DNA of 11,718 bases, from positions 1-11,718 of the forward strand of contig JAEYUG010000070.1 of the NCBI GenBank assembly GCA_023432805.1, given 5' to 3'. The number at the start of each line of letters is the position of its first letter. Positions within the stretch are counted from its first letter, which is position 1. Under the pieces are notes generated by a model. It did not search any database, had not been told where the DNA came from, and worked only from the letters and a program-made list of their open reading frames with translations. Position numbers and translations under genes: made by a program. Below, in pieces: positions 1 to 7,146 of the stretch. This stretch comes from Bacteroidota bacterium (GTDB lineage: Bacteria; Bacteroidota; Ignavibacteria; SZUA-365).

Positions 1-1
1 C

Positions 2-457
2 CAGAAGGGTGGTACGCTATCGTCGGCTCCTGCTGGCGCGTACTTCGATTTCACCGGTGGGTCCGGTGTGGCGTTGCAGGTCAGCGTCTGGGGATTCGTC
101 GGTGCGCCCGGCAAATACTCGGTTCCCTTCGAGACGGATCTGCTTGCGCTCCTGTCGTACTGCGGTGGACCGAAGGAGGGCGCCTACCTCGACCGGATCA
201 AGATCGTACGGCGAGGCAATGCCGAGAAGCAGAACGAGATCCGCGAGGTGATCGAGGTGAACGTCGAGAAGTATCTGCGACTGACCAGCAAGCCTGCCAT
301 GCTTTCCGAGCTGTTGCTGTTCCCTGGTGATCTCATCATTGTGGACGGTGAGGACATCAACTACATCGATACCTTTCTTCGCGTCGCGCAGGTGATCGTG
401 GCAGTTGCATCGCTCGTGACGACAACTGTGGCGGTCATCAATCTGACCAGGCAATAG
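2..457 (+). CDS. Polysaccharide export protein, SLBB domain (Wza-like), 3' end only
   Basis: The reading frame is open from the first bases of the window to the TAG at 455-457, so only the last 151 residues are visible and the true start lies upstream. A SLBB-type segment is clear: VSVWGFVGAPGKYSVPF, then a hydrophobic stretch and a CGGP turn, then a KIVRRG strand. This is the usual 'V.G.V..PG.Y ... aGG' pattern of outer-membrane polysaccharide export proteins. A second motif, LLLFPGDLIIV, resembles the 'l.pGDvI.V' strand that ends such domains. The last ~25 residues (LRVAQVIVAVASLVTTTVAVINL) are hydrophobic, consistent with a C-terminal helix; in Wza the C-terminal helix forms the outer-membrane pore. 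Family knowledge says such proteins carry polymer across the outer membrane and dock to a Wzc-type partner, and such a partner is encoded next. The signal peptide, lipobox and main export domain lie outside the window, so orthology to Wza itself is not settled. Confidence 0.85.
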   Translation, partial: QKGGTLSSAPAGAYFDFTGGSGVALQVSVWGFVGAPGKYSVPFETDLLALLSYCGGPKEGAYLDRIKIVRRGNAEKQNEIREVIEVNVEKYLRLTSKPAMLSELLLFPGDLIIVDGEDINYIDTFLRVAQVIVAVASLVTTTVAVINLTRQ

Positions 458-477
458 TGCACAGCTTCCCCCGTGCC

Positions 478-516
478 TGCCGCCGCCGACCCACACCGGG
501 CCGGCGGCGGTGTTTT
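478..516 (+). terminator. Probable rho-independent terminator after the export gene
   Basis: A perfect 9-bp GC stem, CCGCCGCCG (480-488) with CGGCGGCGG (502-510), is extended inside by CCC (490-492) pairing with GGG (498-500) around an ACACC loop. A TTTT run follows at 513-516. It begins about 20 nt after the export gene's stop codon. The T-run is short, so termination may be partial and some transcripts could read into the kinase gene. Confidence 0.65.
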
Positions 517-553
517 CGGCCGGAAGGGAAGACGAATCCCCCCACATCCGCAA

Positions 554-584
554 TTGGAAGAAGCTGCCGCCCTCCGTATTTTGC
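554..584 (+). promoter_or_regulatory. Candidate promoter upstream of the Wzc-like kinase gene
   Basis: TTG at 554-556 and TATTTTGC at 577-584 are separated by 20 nt. This loosely fits the Bacteroidota layout (TTTG about 19-21 nt before TAnnTTTG), although the downstream box is one base short of the consensus. It sits between the terminator at 478-516 and the chosen start at 609, which is where a fresh promoter would be expected. CGTATTTTGC here resembles CGTATCTTGC upstream of valS. Evidence is motif and position only. Confidence 0.3.
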
Positions 585-608
585 CATGTTACTTTCATGC
601 AGGATTCG

Positions 609-2963
609 ATGACCGCGCGCGACGACTTCAACAAGCAGTTTCAGGAATACCTTCGGATCGTCTACGAAGGGAAGTGGCTGATCCTCTCCATCTTTGTCAT
701 CATCGTGACCGCAACGTGGTTCTACACGCTGCAGCAGGATGACATCTATCAGAGCACGGCAACGGTTCGCCTGAAGCAGGCACTGGATCCTCTCAACGCG
801 CAGACCTATCAGGGGCTCGGAGCGGGAGATCTGGGTTTCGGTGGTGAACGTATTCTCGCCAACGAAATCCGCGTGATTCTCAGCGCGGAGGTGTCGGAGA
901 AGGTCGCGACGAATCTGCTGGCACAGACACCTTCGGCAGTGTCGGATGTCGACACGCTGCCGATCGTGAAGGCGCGGGCAACGCCGACCACACTGCGCAA
1001 GATCGTGCGCTCGCTCAATCTCGAAGGACTCGTCATTTCGCTGGGACTGACGCAGCTCGACACATCGTCGCGCATTGCCGACCACGAAGTCGTGGCGTCG
1101 CGTGTGCGTGCGCAGCTGAGCGCGAGTCCCGTCCCCGGTCTGGATTTCATCAACATCACCGCGACCAGCACCTCGCCACGCGAAGCGGCCAACATTGCGA
1201 ATCTCGCCGTCGAGGCCTACAAGATGCGCAACCTCGAAACGGCACGGGAGAACATCTCGACAGCGCGCTCGTATCTGGAAGATCAGCTCGAGATGCGTCG
1301 TGATTCGCTGACGAATTCCGAGAACGATCTGCGGAATTTTCAGGAGGCGAAGGGACTGGTCAATCTCGATGCCGAGGCACAGAGTGTCGTCTCGCAGATC
1401 AGCACGTATGAAGCGTCGCTGCAGCAGGCACGCATCGAACTCGAGACCGCAACGCGGTTGCGCTCGGAATTGAAGCGCCAGCTCGAGGAGATGGAGCCCA
1501 CGCTCGCGCAGAAGATGACCGATGGTGCGGATCCCGTGCTGCAGACTCTGCTCGCCGACAAGGCGAATCTCGAGATCCAGATCACGATGGCCGAGTTCAA
1601 TCGCAAGGATGCACTGCGTGCGCGCCCGGAACTCGAACAGTACTCGAACAAGGAACTCGAAGATCTCAACCGCCGCTATCAGGCGGTGCTCAAGAAGATC
1701 GATCAGACCACGAAGCAGATTGTGGCGGCCGGAGATGTGACCGGTCAACCGCTCGAATACTCGCGCGAACTGCGCAAGCAGATCATCGCGCAGGACATCC
1801 AGATCCAGTCCATGCAGGCGCGCATTCAGGGGTTGCAACGACAGATCGGACAGTACAACCGCCAGTTCGAGGCGATCCCCTCGCAATCGATCGAGTTTGC
1901 GCGTCTCTCTCGTCGTCAGCAGACCTTCGACAAGCTGTCGGCGCTGCTCAATGACAAGTACCAGGAAATCGTCATCAATGAACAGACGACGCTCGGCAAT
2001 GTCGATGTGATCGATCGCGCGGTCGTCCCGCGGAAGCCTGTGAAGCCGAATCGTCCGTTGAACATGCTCATGGGCGCGCTCGTTGCACTGGGACTCGGTA
2101 TCGGCGTAGCTGTCGGCATGCGCTTCCTCGACAACACGGTGCGCAGCCCTGAAGACGTCGAGAAACTTGGTGTTCCGGTGCTGACCTTCGTGCCGAAGTT
2201 TGGCGACGAGGAGCGCATGGCACGCGAAAAGAGTCTTGTGACAATCACGGCGCCACAATCTCCTCCGAGCGAGGCATACCGCACCATGCGTACGGCGATT
2301 GAAAACCTCGTGCAGCCCGAGGAGGGCAAGGCGATGGTGATCGTCGTGACTAGTCCCGCTCCGCGGGAAGGCAAGTCCACCGCCATTTCCAATCTCGCAG
2401 TCAGCGCTGCAAACAGCGGCAAGCGCGTGCTGCTGATCGACGCCGATCTTCGGCGGCCGGTGCAACATCAGATCTTCGAGGTCGACCGTGAGCCGGGGCT
2501 TTCGAACTGTCTGGTGGGCGATGCCTCGGTCAACCAGAGTATCAAGCGGACGAAGGTGCCGGGCTTGCATCTGGCACCCTGCGGACATATCCCGAGCCAC
2601 CCCGCCGAACTGCTTGGATCGGCACGCATGACCAAGTTTCTCGAACTGGTGCGGCAGTACTACGACCTGATCGTGATCGACTCCCCGCCGTTGATCGCCA
2701 TGGCCGACACGCTCGTGATCGCAAAGCACACTGACGGTGTGGCGATGATCGTGGCTGCGGATTCGACCAAAACACTCGGTGTGCAGAAGGCTGTTGAGCT
2801 GCTCGCGCTGAACAATGCGCGTCTGCTCGGCGTTGTTGTCAACCGCTTCAATGCGAACAAGATCTACTACTCCTATTACCGGTATTACTACCAGAACTAC
2901 TACTACTATTCCGAAGACGGACAGGAAAAGAAGAAGAAGTCCAGAAAGGAAAAGGTCGCGTAG
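609..2963 (+). CDS. Wzc-like polysaccharide co-polymerase / bacterial tyrosine kinase
   Basis: The product is about 784 residues, near the usual Wzc size. Wzz-type N-terminus: TM1 at about 23-41, a long periplasmic coiled-coil region at about 210-420, a GNVR-like segment from about 418 (IPSQSIEFARL), a proline motif (P474, P477, P480, P483) and TM2 at about 484-507. C-terminal BY-kinase: YRTMRTAIENL, Walker A SPAPREGKST (582-591, K589), Walker A' LLIDADLRRP (D611, D613), Walker B LIVIDSPP (D691). The tail has 11 tyrosines within 16 residues at about 752-767, then a lysine-rich end. In this family, tail autophosphorylation cycles with oligomerisation to control polymer length and export. ATG 609 is chosen because AGGA lies at 601-604; ATG 597 also fits. 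A GTG at 510 is unlikely because it lies inside the terminator hairpin. The gene follows the exporter fragment and precedes tnaA by 38 nt. Function is confident; the polymer made is unknown. Confidence 0.93.
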   Translation: MTARDDFNKQFQEYLRIVYEGKWLILSIFVIIVTATWFYTLQQDDIYQSTATVRLKQALDPLNAQTYQGLGAGDLGFGGERILANEIRVILSAEVSEKVATNLLAQTPSAVSDVDTLPIVKARATPTTLRKIVRSLNLEGLVISLGLTQLDTSSRIADHEVVASRVRAQLSASPVPGLDFINITATSTSPREAANIANLAVEAYKMRNLETARENISTARSYLEDQLEMRRDSLTNSENDLRNFQEAKGLVNLDAEAQSVVSQISTYEASLQQARIELETATRLRSELKRQLEEMEPTLAQKMTDGADPVLQTLLADKANLEIQITMAEFNRKDALRARPELEQYSNKELEDLNRRYQAVLKKIDQTTKQIVAAGDVTGQPLEYSRELRKQIIAQDIQIQSMQARIQGLQRQIGQYNRQFEAIPSQSIEFARLSRRQQTFDKLSALLNDKYQEIVINEQTTLGNVDVIDRAVVPRKPVKPNRPLNMLMGALVALGLGIGVAVGMRFLDNTVRSPEDVEKLGVPVLTFVPKFGDEERMAREKSLVTITAPQSPPSEAYRTMRTAIENLVQPEEGKAMVIVVTSPAPREGKSTAISNLAVSAANSGKRVLLIDADLRRPVQHQIFEVDREPGLSNCLVGDASVNQSIKRTKVPGLHLAPCGHIPSHPAELLGSARMTKFLELVRQYYDLIVIDSPPLIAMADTLVIAKHTDGVAMIVAADSTKTLGVQKAVELLALNNARLLGVVVNRFNANKIYYSYYRYYYQNYYYYSEDGQEKKKKSRKEKVA

Positions 2964-3001
2964 GCCGGTCTCACCCATCCCTCATACCTTCCATCAGCGT
3001 C

Positions 3002-4393
3002 ATGATTCGCGATTCGTACATCAAGACGGTCATCGAGCCGTTCAAGATCAAATCCGTAGAACCCTTGTCGTTCACGACCCGCGAGGAGCGTGAACGATAT
3101 CTGGCCGAAGCCGGTCTCAATCCCTTCCTCCTCCGCGCCGAGCATGTTCTGATCGATCTGCTCACCGACAGCGGCACCTCAGCGATGAGCTCCCGGCAGT
3201 GGGCGGGCATCATCGACGGCGATGAGAGTTACGCCGGGTCGCGCAGCTTCTACCACATGGAGTCCGTGGTGCGCACCATCACCGGTCTTCCGATCGTCAT
3301 TCCGACCCATCAGGGACGCGCGTCCGAGAAGATTCTCTTTTCGATCGTCGGGGGTCCCGGTCGAGTGATTCCGAACAACACCCACTTCGACACGACACGT
3401 GCGAACGTCGAATATTCCGGCGCCATCGCGGTCGACTGTCTGAACGAGGCCGGCAAGCATCCCGAGATGATCGCGGATTTCAAGGGCAACATGGATCTCG
3501 AGAAGCTCGAGGAGACCATCCGCCGTTACGGTCCCTCGAACATCCCGCTCGTCATGATCACCGTCACGAACAACAGCGGGGGCGGGCAGCCCGTATCGAT
3601 GGCCAACATCCGCGCCACCCGGCAGATTTGCGACAAGTACAACATTCCGCTCTTCCTCGATGCCTGCCGCTTTGCGGAGAACGCATGGTTCATCAAGATG
3701 CGCGAACCGGGGTACGCCGAGAAGACGCCCCTGGAGATCGCGCAGGAGATGTTCTCGTACGCGGATGGTGCGACCATGTCGGCCAAGAAGGATGCGCTCG
3801 TCAACATCGGCGGATTTCTCGCGTTGAAGGATGAGGCGCTCGCTCAGCAGTGCCGCAATCTTCTGATCGTGACAGAAGGATTTCCGACCTATGGAGGACT
3901 TGCCGGCCGCGATCTGGAAGCAATCGCCATCGGTCTTGAGGAGGTGCTCGACGAAGATTATCTGCACTACCGCATTCGCAGCACCGCATACCTCGGCAAC
4001 AAGCTCACCGAGCTTGGCGTCCCCATCCTGCTTCCCCCGGGTGGTCACGCCATCTACCTGGACGCAGCCCGCTTCTGCCCACGGATTCCCGCAGAGCAGT
4101 TCCCCGCCCAGGCCATCACCTGTGCGCTGTATGAGGACGGCGGCATTCGTGCCGTTGAAATCGGCAGTGTGATGTTCGGGCGTTACGACGAATCCGGTGC
4201 CTATGTCGCCCCGCCGATGGAGCTGGTGCGTCTGGCGATCCCCCGCCGGGTGTACACGCAGAGTCACATCGATTACGTGATCGAGGTCGTGCATCACGTG
4301 CATCAGCGCCGCGAGTCGCTGCGCGGCATGCGCCTGACCTATGAGGCGCCGATGTTGCGGCACTTCACCGCCCGCTTCTCATACGTCGACTGA
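3002..4393 (+). CDS. tnaA: Tryptophanase (tryptophan indole-lyase), PLP-dependent
   Basis: The 463-residue product matches the tryptophanase/tyrosine phenol-lyase family along its whole length: EPFKIKSVE near the start, LLTDSGTSAMS (about 53-63), PTHQGR (101-106), NNSGGGQPVSMAN, the PLP-binding MSAKKDA (schiff-base lysine probably K263), EGFPTYGGLAGRD, and RLAIPRRVYTQ. Tryptophanase splits L-tryptophan to indole, pyruvate and ammonia in the cytosol; tyrosine phenol-lyase makes phenol instead. Residues that separate them point to tryptophanase: D130 in FDTT (Thr in the phenol-lyase), V385 and I387 in RAVEIGS (Met and Arg in the phenol-lyase), and H454 in RHFTA (Phe in the phenol-lyase). The LVNIGG segment after the lysine is closer to the phenol-lyase, so a related substrate is not excluded. 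The gene lies 38 nt after the kinase gene and 12 nt before a glycosyltransferase. There is no room for a tnaC-type leader peptide and no tnaB permease nearby. No clear Shine-Dalgarno precedes ATG 3002. Confidence 0.93.
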   Translation: MIRDSYIKTVIEPFKIKSVEPLSFTTREERERYLAEAGLNPFLLRAEHVLIDLLTDSGTSAMSSRQWAGIIDGDESYAGSRSFYHMESVVRTITGLPIVIPTHQGRASEKILFSIVGGPGRVIPNNTHFDTTRANVEYSGAIAVDCLNEAGKHPEMIADFKGNMDLEKLEETIRRYGPSNIPLVMITVTNNSGGGQPVSMANIRATRQICDKYNIPLFLDACRFAENAWFIKMREPGYAEKTPLEIAQEMFSYADGATMSAKKDALVNIGGFLALKDEALAQQCRNLLIVTEGFPTYGGLAGRDLEAIAIGLEEVLDEDYLHYRIRSTAYLGNKLTELGVPILLPPGGHAIYLDAARFCPRIPAEQFPAQAITCALYEDGGIRAVEIGSVMFGRYDESGAYVAPPMELVRLAIPRRVYTQSHIDYVIEVVHHVHQRRESLRGMRLTYEAPMLRHFTARFSYVD

Positions 4394-4405
4394 CATCGCG
4401 CCCGC

Positions 4406-5644
4406 ATGTCGCAGGCGCAGCGCCACGACACGCCGGACGCCTCCGCGCCGGTCCGCATTCTCTACGTGCATCACGGGAAGGGAATCGGCGGCGCACCGCT
4501 GAGTCTTCTGTTCCTCATCCGCAGCCTCGATCGCGCGCGGTACGCACCCACGGTGCTGTGCCTGCACGAGAGCGAGGCTGCGGATCTATTCCGCCGCGAA
4601 GGCATCGAGACGATCGTCCTGCAGGGAGTGTCGGATTTCAGTCACACGAACGTGCTCTGGTATCCCTGGTGGCAGTTTCCGAAAATCATCCGCAGGGCCA
4701 TCGCCATTCCCTTCTCGATCGAGCGCATGCGGAAGTTTCTCATGTCGCGAGCCTTCGATCTGGTGCATCTCAACACGTCGACGCTGCTCGCCTGCGGCAT
4801 TGCCGCGCATCGCGCGGGGATCCCCATCGTGTGGCATATCCGGGAGCCGCTCGCGCAGGGGTACTTCGGCTGGCGGCGGGCGTACGTGCGCAGCGTGATC
4901 GATCGCTGTGCGACGCGCATCGTGCCGATCTGCCGGTATGACGGTGAGCAGCTGCGACCGACTGACAGGATGCGCGTCGTCTACAACTTCGTCGAGTTCG
5001 AGCGCTTCGATCGTGCGGTGGTTGGAGCGGCAGTGCGACGGGAACTCGGGATCCCTGCCGGTGCGGCGCTGGTGACCATGCTTGGCGGCATCAATCCCAT
5101 CAAGGGCACCGAGGTGTTCGTGCGGACGGCGCTCGAGATGTCCGGTCGCGACGACGTGCATTTCCTCATCGTCGGGGCGGGGCAGGCCCGCGGGCTGCGC
5201 GCCGTGGTGAACGGAACATTCGCGTACCATCGCCGCGTATATGCCCTGGCAGCTTCCGCAGTGCGGACCGTGCATTTCACTGGTGTGCGGCGCGACATTC
5301 CCGAGGTGCTGGCGGCGTCGACACTCGTGTGTTTTCCTTCCACCGTTCCGCATTTCGCGCGACCCGCCATCGAGGCCATGGCCATGGCACGACCCGTGAT
5401 CGCATCCGATCTCGGCGGACCGAGGGAACTTGTGGATCATGGTCACACGGGCCTGCTGGTCGTTCCCGGAGATGCAGGGGCACTGGCTGCCGCGATCACG
5501 GATCTGCTCGCCGACGAGGCACGCAGGACGGCGATGGGCGAGGCGGGCTGGCAGATGGCGCATGAGCGATTCGATGCTGCACGCAACACGCGCGAGATCA
5601 TGGAGGTCTATGAAGAGGCGCTCGTGGCCACATCCCTGCGCTGA
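4406..5644 (+). CDS. Glycosyltransferase, family 4 (GT-B fold)
   Basis: The 412-residue product has the two-domain GT-B layout. N-terminal domain: RILYVHHGKGIGGAPLSLL (about 17-35) carries the Gly-rich loop that follows the first strand in GT4 enzymes, and FDLVHLNTS (118-125) is the usual 'D.vh.n' strand. C-terminal domain: VTMLGGINPIKGTEVF (about 223-238, with K233), VHFLIVGAG (251-259), VHFTGVRRDIPEVLAASTLVCFPS, then ARPAIEAMAMARPVIASDLGGPRELV with E323 as the conserved glutamate. The first glutamate of the common E-x7-E motif is absent (P315, H316), as in some retaining GT4 members. The family uses nucleotide-sugar donors, usually at the cytosolic membrane face, to extend lipid-linked glycans. 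The gene starts 12 nt after tnaA, suggesting co-transcription. Together with the exporter and kinase it suggests a role in assembling a surface polysaccharide; donor and acceptor cannot be told from sequence. Confidence 0.9.
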   Translation: MSQAQRHDTPDASAPVRILYVHHGKGIGGAPLSLLFLIRSLDRARYAPTVLCLHESEAADLFRREGIETIVLQGVSDFSHTNVLWYPWWQFPKIIRRAIAIPFSIERMRKFLMSRAFDLVHLNTSTLLACGIAAHRAGIPIVWHIREPLAQGYFGWRRAYVRSVIDRCATRIVPICRYDGEQLRPTDRMRVVYNFVEFERFDRAVVGAAVRRELGIPAGAALVTMLGGINPIKGTEVFVRTALEMSGRDDVHFLIVGAGQARGLRAVVNGTFAYHRRVYALAASAVRTVHFTGVRRDIPEVLAASTLVCFPSTVPHFARPAIEAMAMARPVIASDLGGPRELVDHGHTGLLVVPGDAGALAAAITDLLADEARRTAMGEAGWQMAHERFDAARNTREIMEVYEEALVATSLR

Positions 5645-5738
5645 TACAACACGACAGTTTCTTTTTCATTCCCAGTTTTCATACAATGCAATGTTTGAGC
5701 CTCGTTTCTTTTTGAACTATCACATCGAAGGAGCAAGA
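5645..5738 (+). promoter_or_regulatory. AT-rich leader with probable promoter and Shine-Dalgarno for the NHL gene
   Basis: This 94-nt gap is much richer in A and T than its surroundings. It holds a TACAAT box (5682-5687) that could be a -10 element, and two copies of GTTTCTTTTT (5657-5666 and 5704-5713), 47 nt apart start to start. AAGGAG at 5728-5733 lies 5 nt before ATG 5739 and is a good ribosome-binding site. No convincing terminator hairpin follows the glycosyltransferase stop, so read-through from upstream is possible. The promoter call rests on composition and one box only. Confidence 0.4.
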
Positions 5739-7112
5739 ATGCGTCGACTTCCCCTCATCGCTGTCGGCATGCTGTTCGCAGTGCTGCTTCGCGCGAACGC
5801 GCAGGACAATCAGGCTGGATGGATTGTTGACGACTTCGCCGCCGAGGACATGAAAGCCGGATGGACAATCGCATCCGGCACGTGGACATTACGTGACGGA
5901 TCAGTCGTCTCCGGCGGATCCACCGAGTATTCCGCACTGCTCAACAACCTTTATCTGTTGCGTGCCAAGCCCTACACCATCGAGTGTGCGTTTACGGGCG
6001 CTGGTGGTGGTGTCGCATTCTCACTCGAGCATGCGGACAAGATGGTGACCGGGCATCTCGTCGTGCTGACAGGAAGCACGATTTCCACCGGATTCATCGA
6101 CATCGTGGGCAAGTACCACGAAACCCGTGCGGTCGACTACATCGCTCCCCGCGGAGAGTCGCGCCTTCGTGTACACGTGGATCCCATCAAGAAGAATTAC
6201 ACCGTCACTGTTGGTGAACGCGAGATCGGTGTGGAAATGTTGCGTTCGCTCTCCGGCTACACGGGCCTCTGCTCGATGAAGCCGGGTGTGACGTTCGACT
6301 TCTTCCAGGTGCTCGGCGAGGGACGTCCCCAATCGCCATCCTACTTTCTGAAAAGCAATACGCGTCAGCTCGACCATCTTTCGTACATGACGTTGATGGA
6401 CGAGTCGATCGTCACGGTCAATCCCGTCGTCGGCATGATTCAAAAGATCACGAGCACCGGCAGCTACGTCTATGAAATCCCGATGCAGGGCGCACATTCG
6501 AAACCCCGCGGCGTCTGCGTCGGAGACGACAACACGATCTATGCGGTCGACGGCGGTGCCAATGCAGTGCGCATCTTCAACTCGCAGCTGCAGCTCGAAC
6601 GGATCATCAACTCCGATCTGACCGATCCTCGTGGAGTTGCACTGCTCAACGGCAAGATTCTCGTGGTCGATGCCGAAGGTCTCAAGATGTTCGAGAAGAA
6701 CGGCACCTTCATGGGTGCCAAGGCCAAGGGGCTGTTCAAGGACCCGCGCAATATCCATGTGGCCGGGGGCAAGGTGTACGTGACTGATTTTGGTGCAGGA
6801 CTCGTGCAGGTGCTCGACGGTTCGCTCAATGCCGAGTCGACGATCAAGGACCGCATGGTCAATCCTTTCGACGTCTGTGTCGACGAGAAGCTTGGTGAGA
6901 TCTATGTGGCCGATCCCGGTCTCGGTGCCGTACTGCTCTACGACATGAAGGGTGCGCTTGTCGACGTGATCGAACCGATCACGATCAACGGTTTCATTTC
7001 ACCCCGCACCGTGCGTGTGCGTGGCAACATGCTCTATGTCGGCGATTACGATCGCATCCTCGGTTTCAAGAAGGATGCGCTCAGTATTCGTCCCCAGCTC
7101 CGCATCGACTAG
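5739..7112 (+). CDS. Secreted NHL-repeat beta-propeller protein with N-terminal beta-sandwich-like domain
   Basis: The 457-residue product begins with a Sec-type signal peptide: MRR, a hydrophobic core, and an ANA-Q cleavage site near residues 21/22. It is therefore periplasmic or secreted, and no lipobox is seen. Residues about 26-195 start with a WIVDDFAAEDMKAGWTI-type strand pattern and alternate beta strands, suggesting a laminin-G/concanavalin-like fold; this is inferred from pattern only. Residues about 211-446 contain six NHL-like blades with repeated '.PR.v.v.....yv.D.......f...G' units (about 211-241, 255-281, 296-322, 335-361, 375-405 and 421-446), enough for a closed propeller. No catalytic residues are evident. 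Such propellers bind proteins, peptides or sugars, or act as scaffolds. The start at 5739 is supported by AAGGAG upstream and by the signal peptide; the frame is open further upstream into the glycosyltransferase gene, but that part is a shadow. Location suggests, but does not prove, a link to the surface polysaccharide. Confidence 0.85.
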   Translation: MRRLPLIAVGMLFAVLLRANAQDNQAGWIVDDFAAEDMKAGWTIASGTWTLRDGSVVSGGSTEYSALLNNLYLLRAKPYTIECAFTGAGGGVAFSLEHADKMVTGHLVVLTGSTISTGFIDIVGKYHETRAVDYIAPRGESRLRVHVDPIKKNYTVTVGEREIGVEMLRSLSGYTGLCSMKPGVTFDFFQVLGEGRPQSPSYFLKSNTRQLDHLSYMTLMDESIVTVNPVVGMIQKITSTGSYVYEIPMQGAHSKPRGVCVGDDNTIYAVDGGANAVRIFNSQLQLERIINSDLTDPRGVALLNGKILVVDAEGLKMFEKNGTFMGAKAKGLFKDPRNIHVAGGKVYVTDFGAGLVQVLDGSLNAESTIKDRMVNPFDVCVDEKLGEIYVADPGLGAVLLYDMKGALVDVIEPITINGFISPRTVRVRGNMLYVGDYDRILGFKKDALSIRPQLRID

Positions 7113-7122
7113 GCGCTCCGGA

Positions 7123-7146
7123 GGCTTCCCCATTGCAGGGGAGGCC
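7123..7146 (+). promoter_or_regulatory. Hairpin enclosing the Shine-Dalgarno of the LarA-like gene
   Basis: GGCTTCCCC (7123-7131) pairs with GGGGAGGCC (7138-7146) as a 9-bp stem with one G-U pair and a 6-nt ATTGCA loop. The 3' arm contains GGGGAGG, the only strong Shine-Dalgarno next to the gene, and ends directly before ATG 7147. The fold would hide the ribosome site. It could also act as a weak terminator for the NHL gene, but there is no T-run after it. Confidence 0.45.

Noticed and set aside
510..608. GTG at 510 as start of the kinase gene, adding 33 residues.
   Set aside because: That GTG is part of the terminator hairpin, has no ribosome site of its own, and the added residues do not look like a Wzc N-terminus.
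2865..2909. TAC/TAT-rich tract as a non-coding microsatellite.
   Set aside because: It is in frame at the C-terminus of the kinase, where tyrosine clusters are expected, so it is coding.
438..2978. Minus-strand open frame of 846 codons opposite the kinase gene.
   Set aside because: It mirrors a gene with clear TM helices and Walker motifs on the plus strand; its own product is Arg/His/Leu-rich without domains. It is a codon-bias shadow.
3179..4363. Minus-strand open frame of 394 codons opposite tnaA.
   Set aside because: The plus strand encodes a full-length tryptophanase; the antisense product shows no family pattern.
4586..5563. Minus-strand open frame of 325 codons opposite the glycosyltransferase gene.
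   Set aside because: Same reasoning: composition typical of antisense frames and no ribosome site or motif.
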